Source of the DNA: Salisediminibacterium beveridgei
Lineage (GTDB): Bacteria > Bacillota > Bacilli > Bacillales > Salisediminibacteriaceae
NCBI RefSeq assembly: GCF_001721685.1
Contig: NZ_CP012502.1
Location: 2,666,001 to 2,730,000 of the forward strand
Length of the DNA: 64,000 nucleotides
Reading direction: 5' to 3'
The notes beneath the pieces are model-generated. The model was not told the DNA's origin. It made no database searches and was given only the letters and a program-made list of their open reading frames with translations. The stretch's first letter is position 1. Each line of letters starts with the position of its first letter. Both the position numbers and the translations under genes were made by a program. Of this stretch, positions 52,656-62,271 are shown piece after piece.

Positions 52656-53537
52656 TTTCGACCACCGACTCATCTAGGAAGTGAAACCGCAACGTCTGTT
52701 TATCCTCGACCACCACACGCTCTAGGAACCGTCGGACCAGCTCCGGTTGATAGTCACTCAATTCTTGATGGCTCCTGGCCCGTTCGAGGAATTGGTCCAG
52801 TTTATAGTTGAGGAGTGGATCTGCCTGTTCTTTGGCCTCAGTCCACTTTTTTATGTTGTTCTTGCGAAGGAGTTCATTCAATCCCTTCATAAATGCCGGT
52901 GCTAAGTCCAGATCATTCACATGATGATTCTTCACTCGGCAACGCTTCTCGCCTTTCACGTATCGGTTCTTACAGAGCCACACATGCCTTCTGGCTTTTG
53001 GGTCATTGGCATGCCAGGTTCGTCTGCCGAAGGCGCTGCCGCAATGACCGCAGATGACTTTCCCGAAGAATACATAGTCATCACCGTTGTAGGTCATCTT
53101 CTTCGACCCGGTTTCTTCGACGAAAGCGATTCTGCGCTGCTTCTCCAACTGGACTGCTTCCCAGGTATCACGCTCGATGATGGCGGGGTGGTTGTCTTCG
53201 ATCAGGTACATCGGCAGTTCCCCCTCGTTCTTCATCCGTTTTCGTGTGAGGAAGTCGACCGTGTACGTCTTCTGCATGAGGACGTCGCCTTTGTATTTCT
53301 CATTCTCCAGCATCCGCTCAATGGTGCTCGCCCGCCATTTCGATTCGCCGTTCCAACCTGGAACCCCTTCTTCTTTCAATTCCTCTGCGATCTGCACAGA
53401 TCCTTTGCCGTCGAGAAAATCGTGATAGATGCGCTTTACCGTTTTTGCTTCGGATGGGACGATCATTAACTCGCCATCGCTGTTCTTCTGATAGCCTAAG
53501 AACCTCACATGGTTGATTTGTACCTGTCCGGACTCAA
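52621..53537 (-). pseudogene. Large serine recombinase fragment (zinc-ribbon and C-terminal part)
   Basis: From ESGQVQINHVRFLGYQ to the C-terminus it matches the complete recombinase at 59382, with Recombinase domain (GWNGESKWRASTIERMLENEKYKGD) and zinc ribbon (CGHCGSAFGRR...CKNRYVKGEKRC). The catalytic N-terminal domain is gone, cut at the R1 repeat, and the last dozen residues come from an IS3 terminal repeat. It cannot be active. Confidence 0.85.
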
Positions 53538-53540
53538 TTG

Positions 53541-53779
53541 AACCGCAAAAAACGCCCTCCAGGACCATCCCCGAAGAGCGTTCATTTACTTACCTATTTT
53601 CAAAATCGCTCTACACCGCGGCCTTTCAGTCTTCCCTGTACATCACCGTGACCGCTTCCACGTGTGATTGTGGAACACCTCAATACAATTCCGCGAAATG
53701 ATTGCCTGTTTTTGCGGAAAAGTGTCCCCCCCTCCCCTTAGCAAATGACTATAGTCAGATAAAGTTTAATTGAAAGGCT
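53541..53779. repeat. Repeat R1, copy 2 (interrupted by IS110)
   Basis: This is the same sequence as 41877-42090. On the minus strand it ends in a terminator-like hairpin (ACGCTCTTC...GGGCGT then TTTTTT). Its continuation, present in copy 1, is found at 57484-57540 beyond the IS110/IS66 insertion. Confidence 0.75.
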
Positions 53780-53884
53780 ACCCTGAAAATAAAACTCGGT
53801 TTTTAGGCCGAACTAAATTAAAGGGCTCCGATATGTTTTTTAAAAAGCCCCTGCTATGAAATATTCAGAGGAACTTAAATGTGT

Positions 53885-53933
53885 TTAGGCCGTCTGTGGC
53901 GAAAGATCAACCTTGTATCCAAGCAGTTGTAAA
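53885..53933 (-). pseudogene. IS110 transposase, C-terminal end
   Basis: The minus strand reads LLGYKVDLSPQTA and a stop. Joined across IS66 it continues the frame AIKHLQ of the main part. The 8 bases GTTGTAAA are duplicated on both sides of IS66. Confidence 0.8.
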
Positions 53934-54018
53934 GTAAGCGTCAAAAATAAGCACGTGTAATTTTATTATTAGCTCCTTCATACTGTGATTATAGTAAAAG
54001 TACGAAGGAGTTGACGCG

Positions 54019-54354
54019 ATGAATAGGAATGCTAACCTCAGAGATTTCTGGGAACATAAAGTTAAAGAGGTCCAAAAATCTGGACTGTCTGTAGCTGAGT
54101 GGGTTCGTCAAAATGATGAATTCACGGTCCATCAAGTGCGCTACTGGATTCGTAAATTTAAAGAAGAATCCAAATCACTTGCAACCGCAGAACAGCCGCA
54201 AACTAATTGGATACCCGTAAACGTTGATGCCACATCCCGACCTGATCCCCAAATGATCTATCTTACCCTTCCAAATGATAGCCGACTTGAAATCCCTTCG
54301 GGATTAGATCAGTCGGACCTCACCAATCTTCTTCGAGCAGTGAATGCATTATGA
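54019..54354 (+). CDS. tnpA: IS66 accessory protein TnpA (copy 2)
   Basis: Identical in sequence to the copy 1 protein, first gene of the element, overlapping tnpB by 4 nt. Helix-turn-helix-like N-terminus of the IS66 Orf1 type. Confidence 0.9.
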   Translation: MNRNANLRDFWEHKVKEVQKSGLSVAEWVRQNDEFTVHQVRYWIRKFKEESKSLATAEQPQTNWIPVNVDATSRPDPQMIYLTLPNDSRLEIPSGLDQSDLTNLLRAVNAL

Positions 54355-54707
54355 TGTCTCATGCTCAGCCTAAACAAGTCTTCCTTGCAAAAGGTGCAAC
54401 AGATTTACGGAAATCCATCGACGGATTAGCTGCCATTGTGCAGGAAGGGTTCCAACTGAATCCTTTCTCACCGTCGTTCTTTGTCTTCTGTAACAGACAA
54501 AGGGATAAGATTAAAATCTTGCATTGGGATCATAATGGTTTCTGGCTTTATTATCGCCGCCTTGAAAAAGGGACGTTTCCTTGGCCCAAAGCAGATGACC
54601 ATCAACCCTTACTCATTACAGACAGGCAGTTAAGATGGCTTCTGGATGGGCTTCCGATTGATCAAAAAGGAGCCCACAGAAAGTTATCTCCTGAAAAAGT
54701 TGTATAA
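54351..54707 (+). CDS. tnpB: IS66 accessory protein TnpB (copy 2)
   Basis: Identical to the copy 1 protein, with the Orf2 block GATDLRKSIDGLAAIV. Followed by tnpC after 43 nt. Confidence 0.92.
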   Translation: MMSHAQPKQVFLAKGATDLRKSIDGLAAIVQEGFQLNPFSPSFFVFCNRQRDKIKILHWDHNGFWLYYRRLEKGTFPWPKADDHQPLLITDRQLRWLLDGLPIDQKGAHRKLSPEKVV

Positions 54708-54750
54708 ACTATTGAAGTGAATCGCGTTTCCATATAAAATAAATCTCGTT

Positions 54751-56322
54751 ATGAAAAAATCTTCTGCGATCTCACCCAAAACAACTGAACATCTCGAAGA
54801 CCGTGTCTCGAAACTTGAACGGGAAAAGGCTGAACTTGAACTTCAACTCAAATGGTACAAGGAACAGCTCAGCCTCCAGCAAAGACAAAAATTCGGTAAG
54901 TCCAGTGAAAAAACGGATCCGGATCAGCTGGAGCTGCCTCTGTTTAATGAAGCAGAGCAAGAACAACATCCGTCCGAAGAAGAACCAACGGTCGAATCGA
55001 TTACATATGAACGTAAGAAAAAGCGCAAAGTCCGAAAGGACCTTACAGAAAACCTTCCATCAAAAACCATTGAGCATACACTCCCGGTTGAGGATCAGGT
55101 TTGTTCGTGCTGCAATGGAAAGCTCCATACAATGAAGCAACAAGTCAAAGAAGAATTGGAAATCATTCCGGCAGAGGTTAAAGTAATTCGATATGTTACC
55201 TATCTATACAGTTGCAGAGACTGTGAGAAAAACGGTACGGGAAACCCGATTGTTAAAGCACCTGTTCCAGAGCGGGCATTCCCAGGAAGCCTTGCTTCAC
55301 CATCGATGGTCTCTTACATCATGGACCAGAAATTTGTTCAGGGGACGCCGCTTTATCGCCAGGAACAGGCATTCAATCGTTTGGGTGTTCCTTTATCAAG
55401 GCAGACCCTTTCAAATTGGATTCTTGAAGGTTCTGAACAGTGGCTGGAACCGATCTACGATCGGATGGTTGAGACTTTAACATTGCTCGATGTTCTTCAT
55501 GCCGATGAAACGACTGTTCAAGTTCTCAAAGAGGATGGGAAGGAAGCGAGCTCTACCTCCTATATGTGGTTGTACCGATCAGGCATGAGCAGTGTGCCGA
55601 TTGTGATCTACGACTATCAACCCGGACGCGCCAGTAAATATCCAATTCGTTTCCTTGAAGGATTTAAAGGATACTTGCACGTAGACGGATATGGAGGCTA
55701 TCACGGCTTAAAACCGAAAGTCGAACTTGTTGGGTGCTGGGCTCATGCACGCAGGAAATTCGTAGATGCTGTGAAATCCTTACCTGATGATGGTTCGACA
55801 ACCAAAAGTTCTGCACAGGAGGGTCTGGATTTTATCAACCAGCTCTATCGCATCGAAAAGCATATACAGGAAGAGCGCCTCTCTCCGGAAAAAGTCTATG
55901 ACGTTCGTCAAAAACGTTCAAAACCTGTTTTGGAGGCTTATTCAGCATGGCTTCAAACGATGCGAGCCAAAACCTTACCGAAAACGCTCCTTGGAAAAGC
56001 CATTGTTTATTCTATCAATCAAATGGATCACCTGAGAAACTTCTTAAAGGATGGCCGCCTTGATATAGATAACAACAGAGCTGAGCGCAGCATAAAACCT
56101 TTTGTGATTGGAAGAAAAAACTGGCTGTTCTCCAATACACCGCGAGGTGCAAAGAGCAGTAGTGTTATTTACAGTATCATTGAGACAGCAAAAGAGAATC
56201 GTTTAAAGCCTCAAGCTTATCTGGATTACTTGTTTGAACATTTGCCCAATAGCAAGCAATCTGAAATGGATCAGTTTCTACCCTGGTCAGAATCATTACC
56301 AGAGGAAATTCGGATCAAATAA
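54751..56322 (+). CDS. tnpC: IS66 transposase TnpC (copy 2)
   Basis: 523 residues, identical to copy 1 except Trp458 in GRKNWLFSN, the conserved form. The DDE motifs, zinc-binding Cys cluster and coiled N-terminus are intact, so this is the copy most likely to supply active transposase. Confidence 0.94.
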   Translation: MKKSSAISPKTTEHLEDRVSKLEREKAELELQLKWYKEQLSLQQRQKFGKSSEKTDPDQLELPLFNEAEQEQHPSEEEPTVESITYERKKKRKVRKDLTENLPSKTIEHTLPVEDQVCSCCNGKLHTMKQQVKEELEIIPAEVKVIRYVTYLYSCRDCEKNGTGNPIVKAPVPERAFPGSLASPSMVSYIMDQKFVQGTPLYRQEQAFNRLGVPLSRQTLSNWILEGSEQWLEPIYDRMVETLTLLDVLHADETTVQVLKEDGKEASSTSYMWLYRSGMSSVPIVIYDYQPGRASKYPIRFLEGFKGYLHVDGYGGYHGLKPKVELVGCWAHARRKFVDAVKSLPDDGSTTKSSAQEGLDFINQLYRIEKHIQEERLSPEKVYDVRQKRSKPVLEAYSAWLQTMRAKTLPKTLLGKAIVYSINQMDHLRNFLKDGRLDIDNNRAERSIKPFVIGRKNWLFSNTPRGAKSSSVIYSIIETAKENRLKPQAYLDYLFEHLPNSKQSEMDQFLPWSESLPEEIRIK

Positions 56323-56387
56323 TCGAATTTAAACTCAGTATAGGAAATCCGCATCTAAATTAATAGGTGCGGATTTTTGACGCTTAC

Positions 56388-57483
56388 GTTGTAAATGTTT
56401 AATGGCTTTTTGTTTCTTCACTTCAAGTGCTTTTTCGTTATAGTGTACAGCTCCTTTTTCCAGATACATTTCTTGTTTGGTTAAAAGATGATACACGATG
56501 ACCAATAGAGTTCGAGCGATCGCAATTCGTGCTTTTTTGGCGCCCCGGCGAAGTTTCAATCGTTGATATTTCGCATACAAGTAGGTATTTTTTCTTCTTG
56601 TCGCACTCGTAGCGGCTTCGACCAACGCACTTCGAAGATATTTATTTCCATCTCTGGTTCGGGCAGACCGTTTTTTCCCTGCACTTTCGTTTTGACCTGG
56701 AGCCAATCCAGCCCAAGAAGTTAAATGGTCTGCACTGGCGAATCGGTCCATGTTCGTTCCGATTTCTGCGATGAGGTGCTGCGCTGTAACACGCCCGATG
56801 CCAGGGATGGAATCCAATCGCTCCAGATCTTCTTCAAAAGGGGTCATGCGTGAATCAATTTCCTGCGTGATTTCATCAATTTGTTTTTCGAGAAATTCGA
56901 TATGCTCTAATTGCGTTTTTAACATTTTTCGTTGATGCGAACCGATTAATCCATTCAAAGAACGTTCGAGAAGATGAATCTTCTTTCGAAGATTACGTTT
57001 CGAATGTTGGGCCAGCGCTTTGGCGTCTGTATGGCCGTGAATCAAATCCCGAAGAATAAGTCGACCTGATACACCAAGGATATTGGTTGCCACGGAGCCC
57101 AATTTGATATTCGCTCCTTCAAGAACCTTTTGAATACGATTAGCTTCTCGCGCTCTTTCATCAATGAGACTGCGACGGTATCTGACTAATTCGCGCAGTT
57201 CACGTTGCGGTCGATCAGGGATATAACTCGGCTTCAGTAAACCATGTTTCAAAAGCTCAGCGATCCATTCTGCGTCTTTAACATCTGTTTTTCTTCCAGG
57301 GACCTGCTTGATGTGTTGGGCATTGACGACGAAGACCTTTAATTCACTTTCTAATTCAAGAAGATTGTAGATCGGTTTCCAATAGACTCCCGTACTTTCC
57401 ATCGCCACATGGGTACGGAACTCCCGATTTAATGGGAGTTTCTTTTTCCTATCAATATCAACAATGAACTTTAACAGAGCCAA
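56388..57483 (-). pseudogene. IS110-family transposase, 5'-truncated and split by IS66
   Basis: The protein starts inside the DEDD domain (HVAMESTGVYWKPIYNLLE) and lacks about 50-60 N-terminal residues including the first catalytic Asp. The rest is typical: QVPGRKTDVKDAEWIAELL, then the C-terminal transposase_20 region LDSIPGIGRVTAQHLIAEIG and WAGLAPGQNESAGK. After AIKHLQ the open frame runs into IS66 for 16 codons. It is inactive through both defects. Confidence 0.88.
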
Positions 57484-57540
57484 TTGAAAGGTGTGTTTTG
57501 TTACTCACGAAAAGTCATTGAGCGGAAAGCGTTCAATTAA

Positions 57541-57705
57541 GAACTTGAAATTGCATTATTTTATTATGTGAATCGGTTCAACAACATTCGAATTCATGGA
57601 TCATTGGATTATTTATCACCAGCTGAATACAAGTCAATGCGACCTCAATTTAAAAGCGAACCTAGTTATGTGTTCCGGGATTGCAGGATATACTATCGCA
57701 TTTAA
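57541..57705 (+). pseudogene. IS3-family OrfB C-terminal remnant
   Basis: The plus strand reads ELEIALFYYVNRFNNIRIHG, then SLDYLSPAEYKSMRPQF and a 20-residue tail to a stop. It is related to, but distinct from, the remnant at 51944. Its stop lies 3 nt inside the end of the next minus-strand gene. Confidence 0.7.
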
Positions 57706-57989
57706 TCATTTGTATTCCTGATACCATGAAATAAATAAACGAAATAAGTCAATGTAACCGTCAGTAAACCTGTACCAAATAAGATTCCCCCTGAAACTAA
57801 AAAGGACCTTATATAATTTTCAATAACCATCATATATTGGTCAGCATTTGCCGCACCACCTTCTTGATTAAACAGCCACGATTTCCCTAAAGAGGTTCCA
57901 AACGAACCCCCTGACAACATCAAAGTGAACCCTGCGATTACAAGTATTAATGAAATAACACTCAATTGTAAATAATGTTTTTTTAACAA
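57702..57989 (-). CDS. Two-helix membrane protein, partner of the exported protein upstream
   Basis: About 95 residues with helices LSVISLILVIAGFTLML and FLVSGGILFGTGLLTVTLTYFVYL around an external loop. The loop starts GGSFGTSLGKSW, resembling GISFGTSKWSEE after helix 2 of the S8 protease at 49145. The start is a TTG behind a G-run; a TTG five codons earlier is possible. It follows the exported protein by about 40 nt. The pairing suggests an immunity or export partner (inference). Confidence 0.55.
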   Translation of the reverse strand: MLKKHYLQLSVISLILVIAGFTLMLSGGSFGTSLGKSWLFNQEGGAANADQYMMVIENYIRSFLVSGGILFGTGLLTVTLTYFVYLFHGIRNTND

Positions 57990-58029
57990 CCTATCCCCCC
58001 CCAATTTTAAAATTGACGTATTAATTAAT

Positions 58030-58773
58030 TTAATATTCTACATAAATTGTTCCCGTTGCAACACCATCTTCTTTTTGTGGACTGTATCCTACAACTCGAG
58101 TCTCACTTAAAACAGTCCCTTGAGCAGTTACTCTTTGAACTACTCCTGATGTTGCATCAAAATTTGGCATGTATCTAGCATGACCGGTTTCACCTCTTGG
58201 CACTGCAACAGTTTCAGAAAGAGATTGAGAAACAACTGAACCCGTATTCCATGCAAATGATGCACCTCCGGAAATAATACTTCTCCAACCCACCTCTACA
58301 CTTCCACTAAATTCCTGACTAATTGTTGTTTCTTCGGAAAAGGAAATAGGACAATCACTTACCAAGTCCTCTGAACATGATATATTTCTAGACAACCTTA
58401 CAGAATTCCCCACTCGAGGGTAAGTAACTTGTTCTACATAGCGGTTAGTTATACTACCAGATCCATCAAGAGGACCAATATCATTTTCATTGGATTCCAT
58501 ATTAATTTTATTGTATGGAATATTTTGATTTAATAGCTCTTTATTAATCAGTTTCTTCTTAAACTCTTCTAAATCTTGTTCAACTATTAACCCATCTTCA
58601 ATACTAATAGGATTCATAAATCTCCTATCTTCTTTCTTATCATAAATATAATTTTCTCGAATTTCAAAACGATCTTTTAGATCCTCTTCAACTACCTCTT
58701 CTTTTGCCATTATAACTCCACTGAAAAGAAAAAAATACAAACATAAAACTAAGATTAATCTCAATTTAAACAT
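58030..58773 (-). CDS. Exported beta-rich protein of unknown function
   Basis: A signal peptide (LRLILVLCLYFFLFSGVIMA) is followed by about 95 acidic residues and then about 130 beta-rich residues: NISCSEDLVSDCPISFSEE, alternating Ser/Thr-rich strands (TTISQEFSGSVEVGW), SLSETVAVPRGETGHARYMP. The alternating strands followed by a VP-containing turn recall aerolysin/ETX-type pore-forming toxins, but this is only a pattern resemblance. The Cys pair ends CPI, as in the exported protein at 61663. AGAGGG precedes the ATG. The upstream 51-bp element is shared with the second gene pair. Confidence 0.6.
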   Translation of the reverse strand: MFKLRLILVLCLYFFLFSGVIMAKEEVVEEDLKDRFEIRENYIYDKKEDRRFMNPISIEDGLIVEQDLEEFKKKLINKELLNQNIPYNKINMESNENDIGPLDGSGSITNRYVEQVTYPRVGNSVRLSRNISCSEDLVSDCPISFSEETTISQEFSGSVEVGWRSIISGGASFAWNTGSVVSQSLSETVAVPRGETGHARYMPNFDATSGVVQRVTAQGTVLSETRVVGYSPQKEDGVATGTIYVEY

Positions 58774-58776
58774 AAT

Positions 58777-58827
58777 TAAACCCTCTCTCTATAACATAAA
58801 TAATACTTGCGATATCTCACGATATCT
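58777..58827 (-). promoter_or_regulatory. Shared upstream element, copy A
   Basis: 44 of 51 bases equal those at 62490-62540. On the minus strand it begins with the dyad AGATATCGTGAGATATC and continues AAGTATTA and TTATAGAG, then the ribosome binding site of the exported-protein gene. It probably holds promoter and operator. Confidence 0.65.
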
Positions 58828-58860
58828 ATGTTTTCTTATACCTCGGATGGTGTTCTTGGT

Positions 58861-59595
58861 GGATCAGTTACACTTAGTTGAACAGATTCGTTAAGTTCCC
58901 GTACAATTGGTCCAAATACAAATCGAAGAGAATTATTTTACAACAACTCGCAAACGAAGAAGTTTTTCGAAAGAATTAAAGGAACAGATTGTTCGATTGC
59001 ACAAAGCTTGAACATCCGAGTTGATGCTTTTTAACTTTGATTAGTAAACGGCTTTCTTTTAACGGATTCTTTTAGAACTTCCACAATCAAGGGTTTTTCT
59101 TCCCTCTTTAAAACTAATCCAAATCATCATAAATACACATGTTCTCTCACCCACTTTCACTTGAAATTACATCGACCTTACCATTTTTATCATCCTGTTC
59201 AAACTGCTTGATAGATCCAACAAATGGCCTTAAAAAGGAATATTCAACAATTTTCCACAAATTTCAACATCGTGAAAACTTGAGAGTAACAAAGATCATC
59301 CCTTCTTTCGTTTCTCATAAATAGATTAAAATGGCATTTAATCAAAAGGCACCCTCCTTTCGTTATATTTTGTTAAAATATTTATTTTATTCGGTTCTTC
59401 CACCCTTCCGCATAACGATTTGCCTTCATTTCGACCACCGACCCATCCAAGAAGTAAAACCGCAGTGTCTGTTTTTCCTCGACCACCACACGTTCCAGGA
59501 ACCGTCGAACCAGTTCCGGTTGATAGTCACTCAATTCTTGATGGCTCTTTGCCAGTTCGATGAATTTGTCCAGTTTATAGTTGAGGAGTGGATCT
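58861..59595. repeat. Long direct repeat R2, copy 1
   Basis: It matches 63266-64000 in the same orientation with scattered differences and at least one single-base indel. It covers an IS3 terminal end (GGATC..TTACACTTAGTTG), an OrfA start remnant (KEQIVRLHKA) and the 3' end of the serine recombinase gene. The other copy runs off the window, so the full length is unknown. Bases 58828-59381 hold no intact gene. Confidence 0.85.
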
Positions 59596-60818
59596 GCCTG
59601 TTCTTTGGCCTCAGTCCATTTTTTTATGTTGTTCTGATTGAGCAACTCCTTCAATGCCTGCATAAACGCCGGTGCTAAGTCCAAGTCATTCACATGATGG
59701 TTCTTCACCCGGCACCGTTTCTCGCCTTTCACATATCGGTTCTTACAGAGCCACACATGCCGTCTTGCGTTCGGGTCGTTGGCATGCCATGTTCTTCTGC
59801 CAAAGGCGCTTCCGCAGTGGCCGCAGATGACTTTGCCGAAGAACACGTAGTCATCACCGTTATAGGTCATCTTCTTGGATCCGGTTTCTTCAACGAAAGC
59901 GATTCTCCGCTGTTTCTCCAATTGGACCGCCTCCCAGGTATCACGCTCGATGATGGCCGGGTGGTTGTCTTCGATCAAATACATCGGCAGTTCGCCCTCG
60001 TTCTTCATGCGCTTTCGTGTGAGGAAGTCCACCGTGTACGTCTTCTGCATGAGGACGTCGCCTTTGTACTTTTCATTCTCTAGCATCCGTTCAATGGTGC
60101 TCGCCCGCCATTTCGATTCGCCGTTCCAACCCGGTATGCCTTCTTCCTTCAACTCTTCTGCGATCTGCACAGATCCTTTGCCGTCGAGAAAATCGTGGTA
60201 AATGCGCTTCACCGTCTCTGCTTCGGATGGCACTATCGATAACTCGCCATCGCTGTTCTTTTCATAGCCCAGGAACCGGGCGTGATTGATCTGGGCCTGT
60301 CCCGACTCAAACCGTCTGCGAATCCCCCAGGAGGCGTTCTCGGAGATGGAACGGCTCTCGTCTTGGGCCAGACTCGATAGAATGCTGAGAAGGACTTCGC
60401 CTTTCGCATCCAGCGTATCAATGTTTTCTTTCTCAAAGATGATCCCCACACCTAAATCCTTCAACTGCCTCACGTAGTTCAAACAGTCCAAGGTGTTTCT
60501 CGCAAACCGTGAGATGGACTTCGTGATGATGCGGTCGATCTTCCCTTGATGGCAGTCCTCAATCATCTTGTTGAACTGTTCGCGCTTCTTCGTCGAGGTC
60601 CCGGAAATCCCTTCATCAGCGTAAATGCCGGCCAAGTCATACTCGGGATGGTTCTCAATGTGGTCGGTATAATACTTCACCTGCGCTTCATAGCTCGAGA
60701 GCTGTTCAGCATGATCCGTTGAAACACGGCAATAGGCTGCGACGCGCTTTTTGTGTACCGTGGTCTGATCTTCGGTCTCTCTACTCTTTGCGGGTATAAC
60801 AGTAATGGTTTTCCCCAT
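59382..60818 (-). CDS. Large serine recombinase (complete)
   Basis: The 478 residues comprise the resolvase catalytic domain with nucleophile Ser in AAYCRVSTDHAEQLSS and RFARNTLD, a Recombinase domain (ESKWRASTIERMLENEKYKGD), a zinc ribbon (CGHCG...CRVKNHH) and a C-terminal coiled part. Enzymes of this class integrate or excise mobile elements. The start lies inside the 3' end of the upstream recombinase gene (38-nt overlap), typical of tandem recombinases in transposons and SCC-like elements. Confidence 0.92.
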   Translation of the reverse strand: MGKTITVIPAKSRETEDQTTVHKKRVAAYCRVSTDHAEQLSSYEAQVKYYTDHIENHPEYDLAGIYADEGISGTSTKKREQFNKMIEDCHQGKIDRIITKSISRFARNTLDCLNYVRQLKDLGVGIIFEKENIDTLDAKGEVLLSILSSLAQDESRSISENASWGIRRRFESGQAQINHARFLGYEKNSDGELSIVPSEAETVKRIYHDFLDGKGSVQIAEELKEEGIPGWNGESKWRASTIERMLENEKYKGDVLMQKTYTVDFLTRKRMKNEGELPMYLIEDNHPAIIERDTWEAVQLEKQRRIAFVEETGSKKMTYNGDDYVFFGKVICGHCGSAFGRRTWHANDPNARRHVWLCKNRYVKGEKRCRVKNHHVNDLDLAPAFMQALKELLNQNNIKKWTEAKEQADPLLNYKLDKFIELAKSHQELSDYQPELVRRFLERVVVEEKQTLRFYFLDGSVVEMKANRYAEGWKNRIK

Positions 60819-61590
60819 TAGTTTTTGCCTCCTCTATCATCCATTGATGGTTGAAATCAAGATCCTGTAATGCTTTATCTTTTACAGTTGTGCCTCGACA
60901 GGCTTGTTTACCGTTTCGGATATAGGTGCTACACTGCCATACAATCGTTTCGTACGGTTTCCCTTTATTCCAAACCCGGCGCTTTAAGGATCCTCCGCAC
61001 TTGCTGCAGAGAAGTTTCCCGCTGGCTGGGTAACGCTTGTTCATCTGGTGATTCCGTTTTCTTCTCAACCGTTCTTCTTGCACGGCCCCCCACACGTCTT
61101 TTGACACAATCGGTTCGTGATGGTCTTTAATCAGGTACGCTTCAACCTCACCTTGGCTCTTCCGTTTTCCTTTTCGCACTCCCGGTGTGTACGTTTTCTG
61201 TTGCAGGAGATCTCCTTTATATTTCTCGTTTTCAAGCATGTATCGGATACTTGAATCTCGCCACGGTTTCGCTGAGATCGTTGGCACTCCTGATTCATTC
61301 AAGGCTTTAGCAATCCGGTGTGTCCCTTGTCCCTCTAGGTAAGCATCATAGATGCGTCGCACAATGGCCGCTTCTCCAGGTATGATTTTCAAGGTCCCGC
61401 TAACTTTTTCATAGCCATAGAACCACTCGGCGTTTAAGATAAGTTCTCCTTGTTGAAAGCGCCTCTGAATTGACCAGCGTACGTTTTGACTGATGTTCTC
61501 ACTTTCCTCTTGGGCAAAAGAAGAGAGGACCGTCAGCATCAGCTCACCGTCCCCTGTACTCGTATCAATCTGTTCTTTTTCAAAGCGCAC
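60781..61590 (-). pseudogene. Second serine recombinase, 5' part lost
   Basis: From RFEKEQIDTSTGDGELMLTV it has the end of the resolvase domain, the Recombinase domain (PWRDSSIRYMLENEKYKGDLL) and a zinc ribbon (CSKCGGSLKRR...CSTYIRNGKQAC). The catalytic Ser region is missing. Upstream an ATG at about 61649 opens MTKFTELIELDTLQTMH, which looks like IDTLQT of the same family and then shifts frame, so a small internal deletion joined distant parts. Confidence 0.85.
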
Positions 61591-61662
61591 AGCATAAATG
61601 CATAGTTTGCAAAGTGTCTAATTCAATAAGTTCAGTGAATTTCGTCATCTTTTTTCTTTCAC

Positions 61663-62106
61663 CTATTTAACATCCTCTTCAGGAACACTCACAGGCACTA
61701 TAGGACAAGGATAACTCACACACGATCTAGTTATCACTTGCGTGTCAGGATTTATGTTTATATTCACGTTATCCCAAGTACCTCCCATAGAATTATAATA
61801 ACTTAATACCTCAGTTACTCCTGTACTACCCCATTCACCAGGCGTTCTTCCAGTAGCATATTCAAATGCAGTATCTACTCCATTCTTAACAATGTCTCCC
61901 ATGTAAATAGCACCTATATAGACAGCAACTACCTTCCACCAAGCTTCTGTACCAACTTCACCTTCTATAAAAACTTCATCTCCCTTAACTAACGCCACTT
62001 CTTTCACTTCTTTCACTTCTTTCACTTCTTCTGCTCCAGCAAAACCAGGTGATGCCACCAGAGCTAATACCACTAAAGTCAATAATGAATACATAGTTTT
62101 TCTCAT
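61663..62106 (-). CDS. Exported protein with VKE repeats, unknown function
   Basis: Signal peptide SLLTLVVLALVASPGFAGA is followed by three exact EVK repeats (9-bp DNA units), a hydrophobic helix WWKVVAVYIGAIYMGDIV, YATGRTPGEWGSTG and a C-terminal TRSCVSYPCPIVPVS with two Cys. GGCGGAG lies 8 nt before the ATG. It follows a two-helix membrane protein gene. SC-x3-PCPI recalls SCSEDLVSDCPIS in the exported protein at 58030. Perhaps a secreted toxin or bacteriocin-like protein (inference). Confidence 0.6.
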   Translation of the reverse strand: MRKTMYSLLTLVVLALVASPGFAGAEEVKEVKEVKEVALVKGDEVFIEGEVGTEAWWKVVAVYIGAIYMGDIVKNGVDTAFEYATGRTPGEWGSTGVTEVLSYYNSMGGTWDNVNININPDTQVITRSCVSYPCPIVPVSVPEEDVK

Positions 62107-62271
62107 CTAAATAACTCCGCCTAAGATAAATGTTTACCGCATAAATGAAAACTCCACATCTAAATTCCAATAAATATTTTATTAACTAAATTATACATTG
62201 ATTACTCTGTTAATATAATGAAAATTCAGAAATCATTATATTTTCTTTTTTATAACAAAAAGTGATATCAC

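Larger units (their letters stand above)
53934..56387 (+). mobile_element. IS66-family insertion sequence, copy 2 (complete, 2454 bp)
   Basis: The ends match copy 1 (GTAAGCGTCAAAAAT). The target duplication GTTGTAAA (53926-53933 and 56388-56395) is perfect. It is inserted in the 3' part of an IS110 transposase gene, in opposite orientation to copy 1. Confidence 0.95.
53780..57483 (-). mobile_element. Truncated IS110-family element carrying an IS66 insertion
   Basis: The segment separates the two parts of R1 copy 2. AATTGAAAGG occurs at both junctions. It contains an IS110 transposase gene lacking its 5' end and split near its 3' end by IS66 copy 2. The first 100 bases (53780-53884) lie between the element's 3' boundary and the transposase stop. 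Confidence 0.75.

Noticed and set aside
53513-53701. Plus-strand ORF across the R1 repeat
   Set aside because: No ribosome binding site, and the frame is not kept in R1 copy 1.
56335-56387. C-terminal tail RKRQKSAPIN of the IS110 ORF
   Set aside because: These codons lie in the IS66 end. The true C-terminus (LLGYKVDLSPQTA) is on the other side of IS66.
61985-62040. Short tandem repeats (TTCACTTCT units) considered as CRISPR or microsatellite
   Set aside because: They are three 9-bp units inside the coding sequence of the exported protein (EVK repeats), with no spacers and no cas genes.
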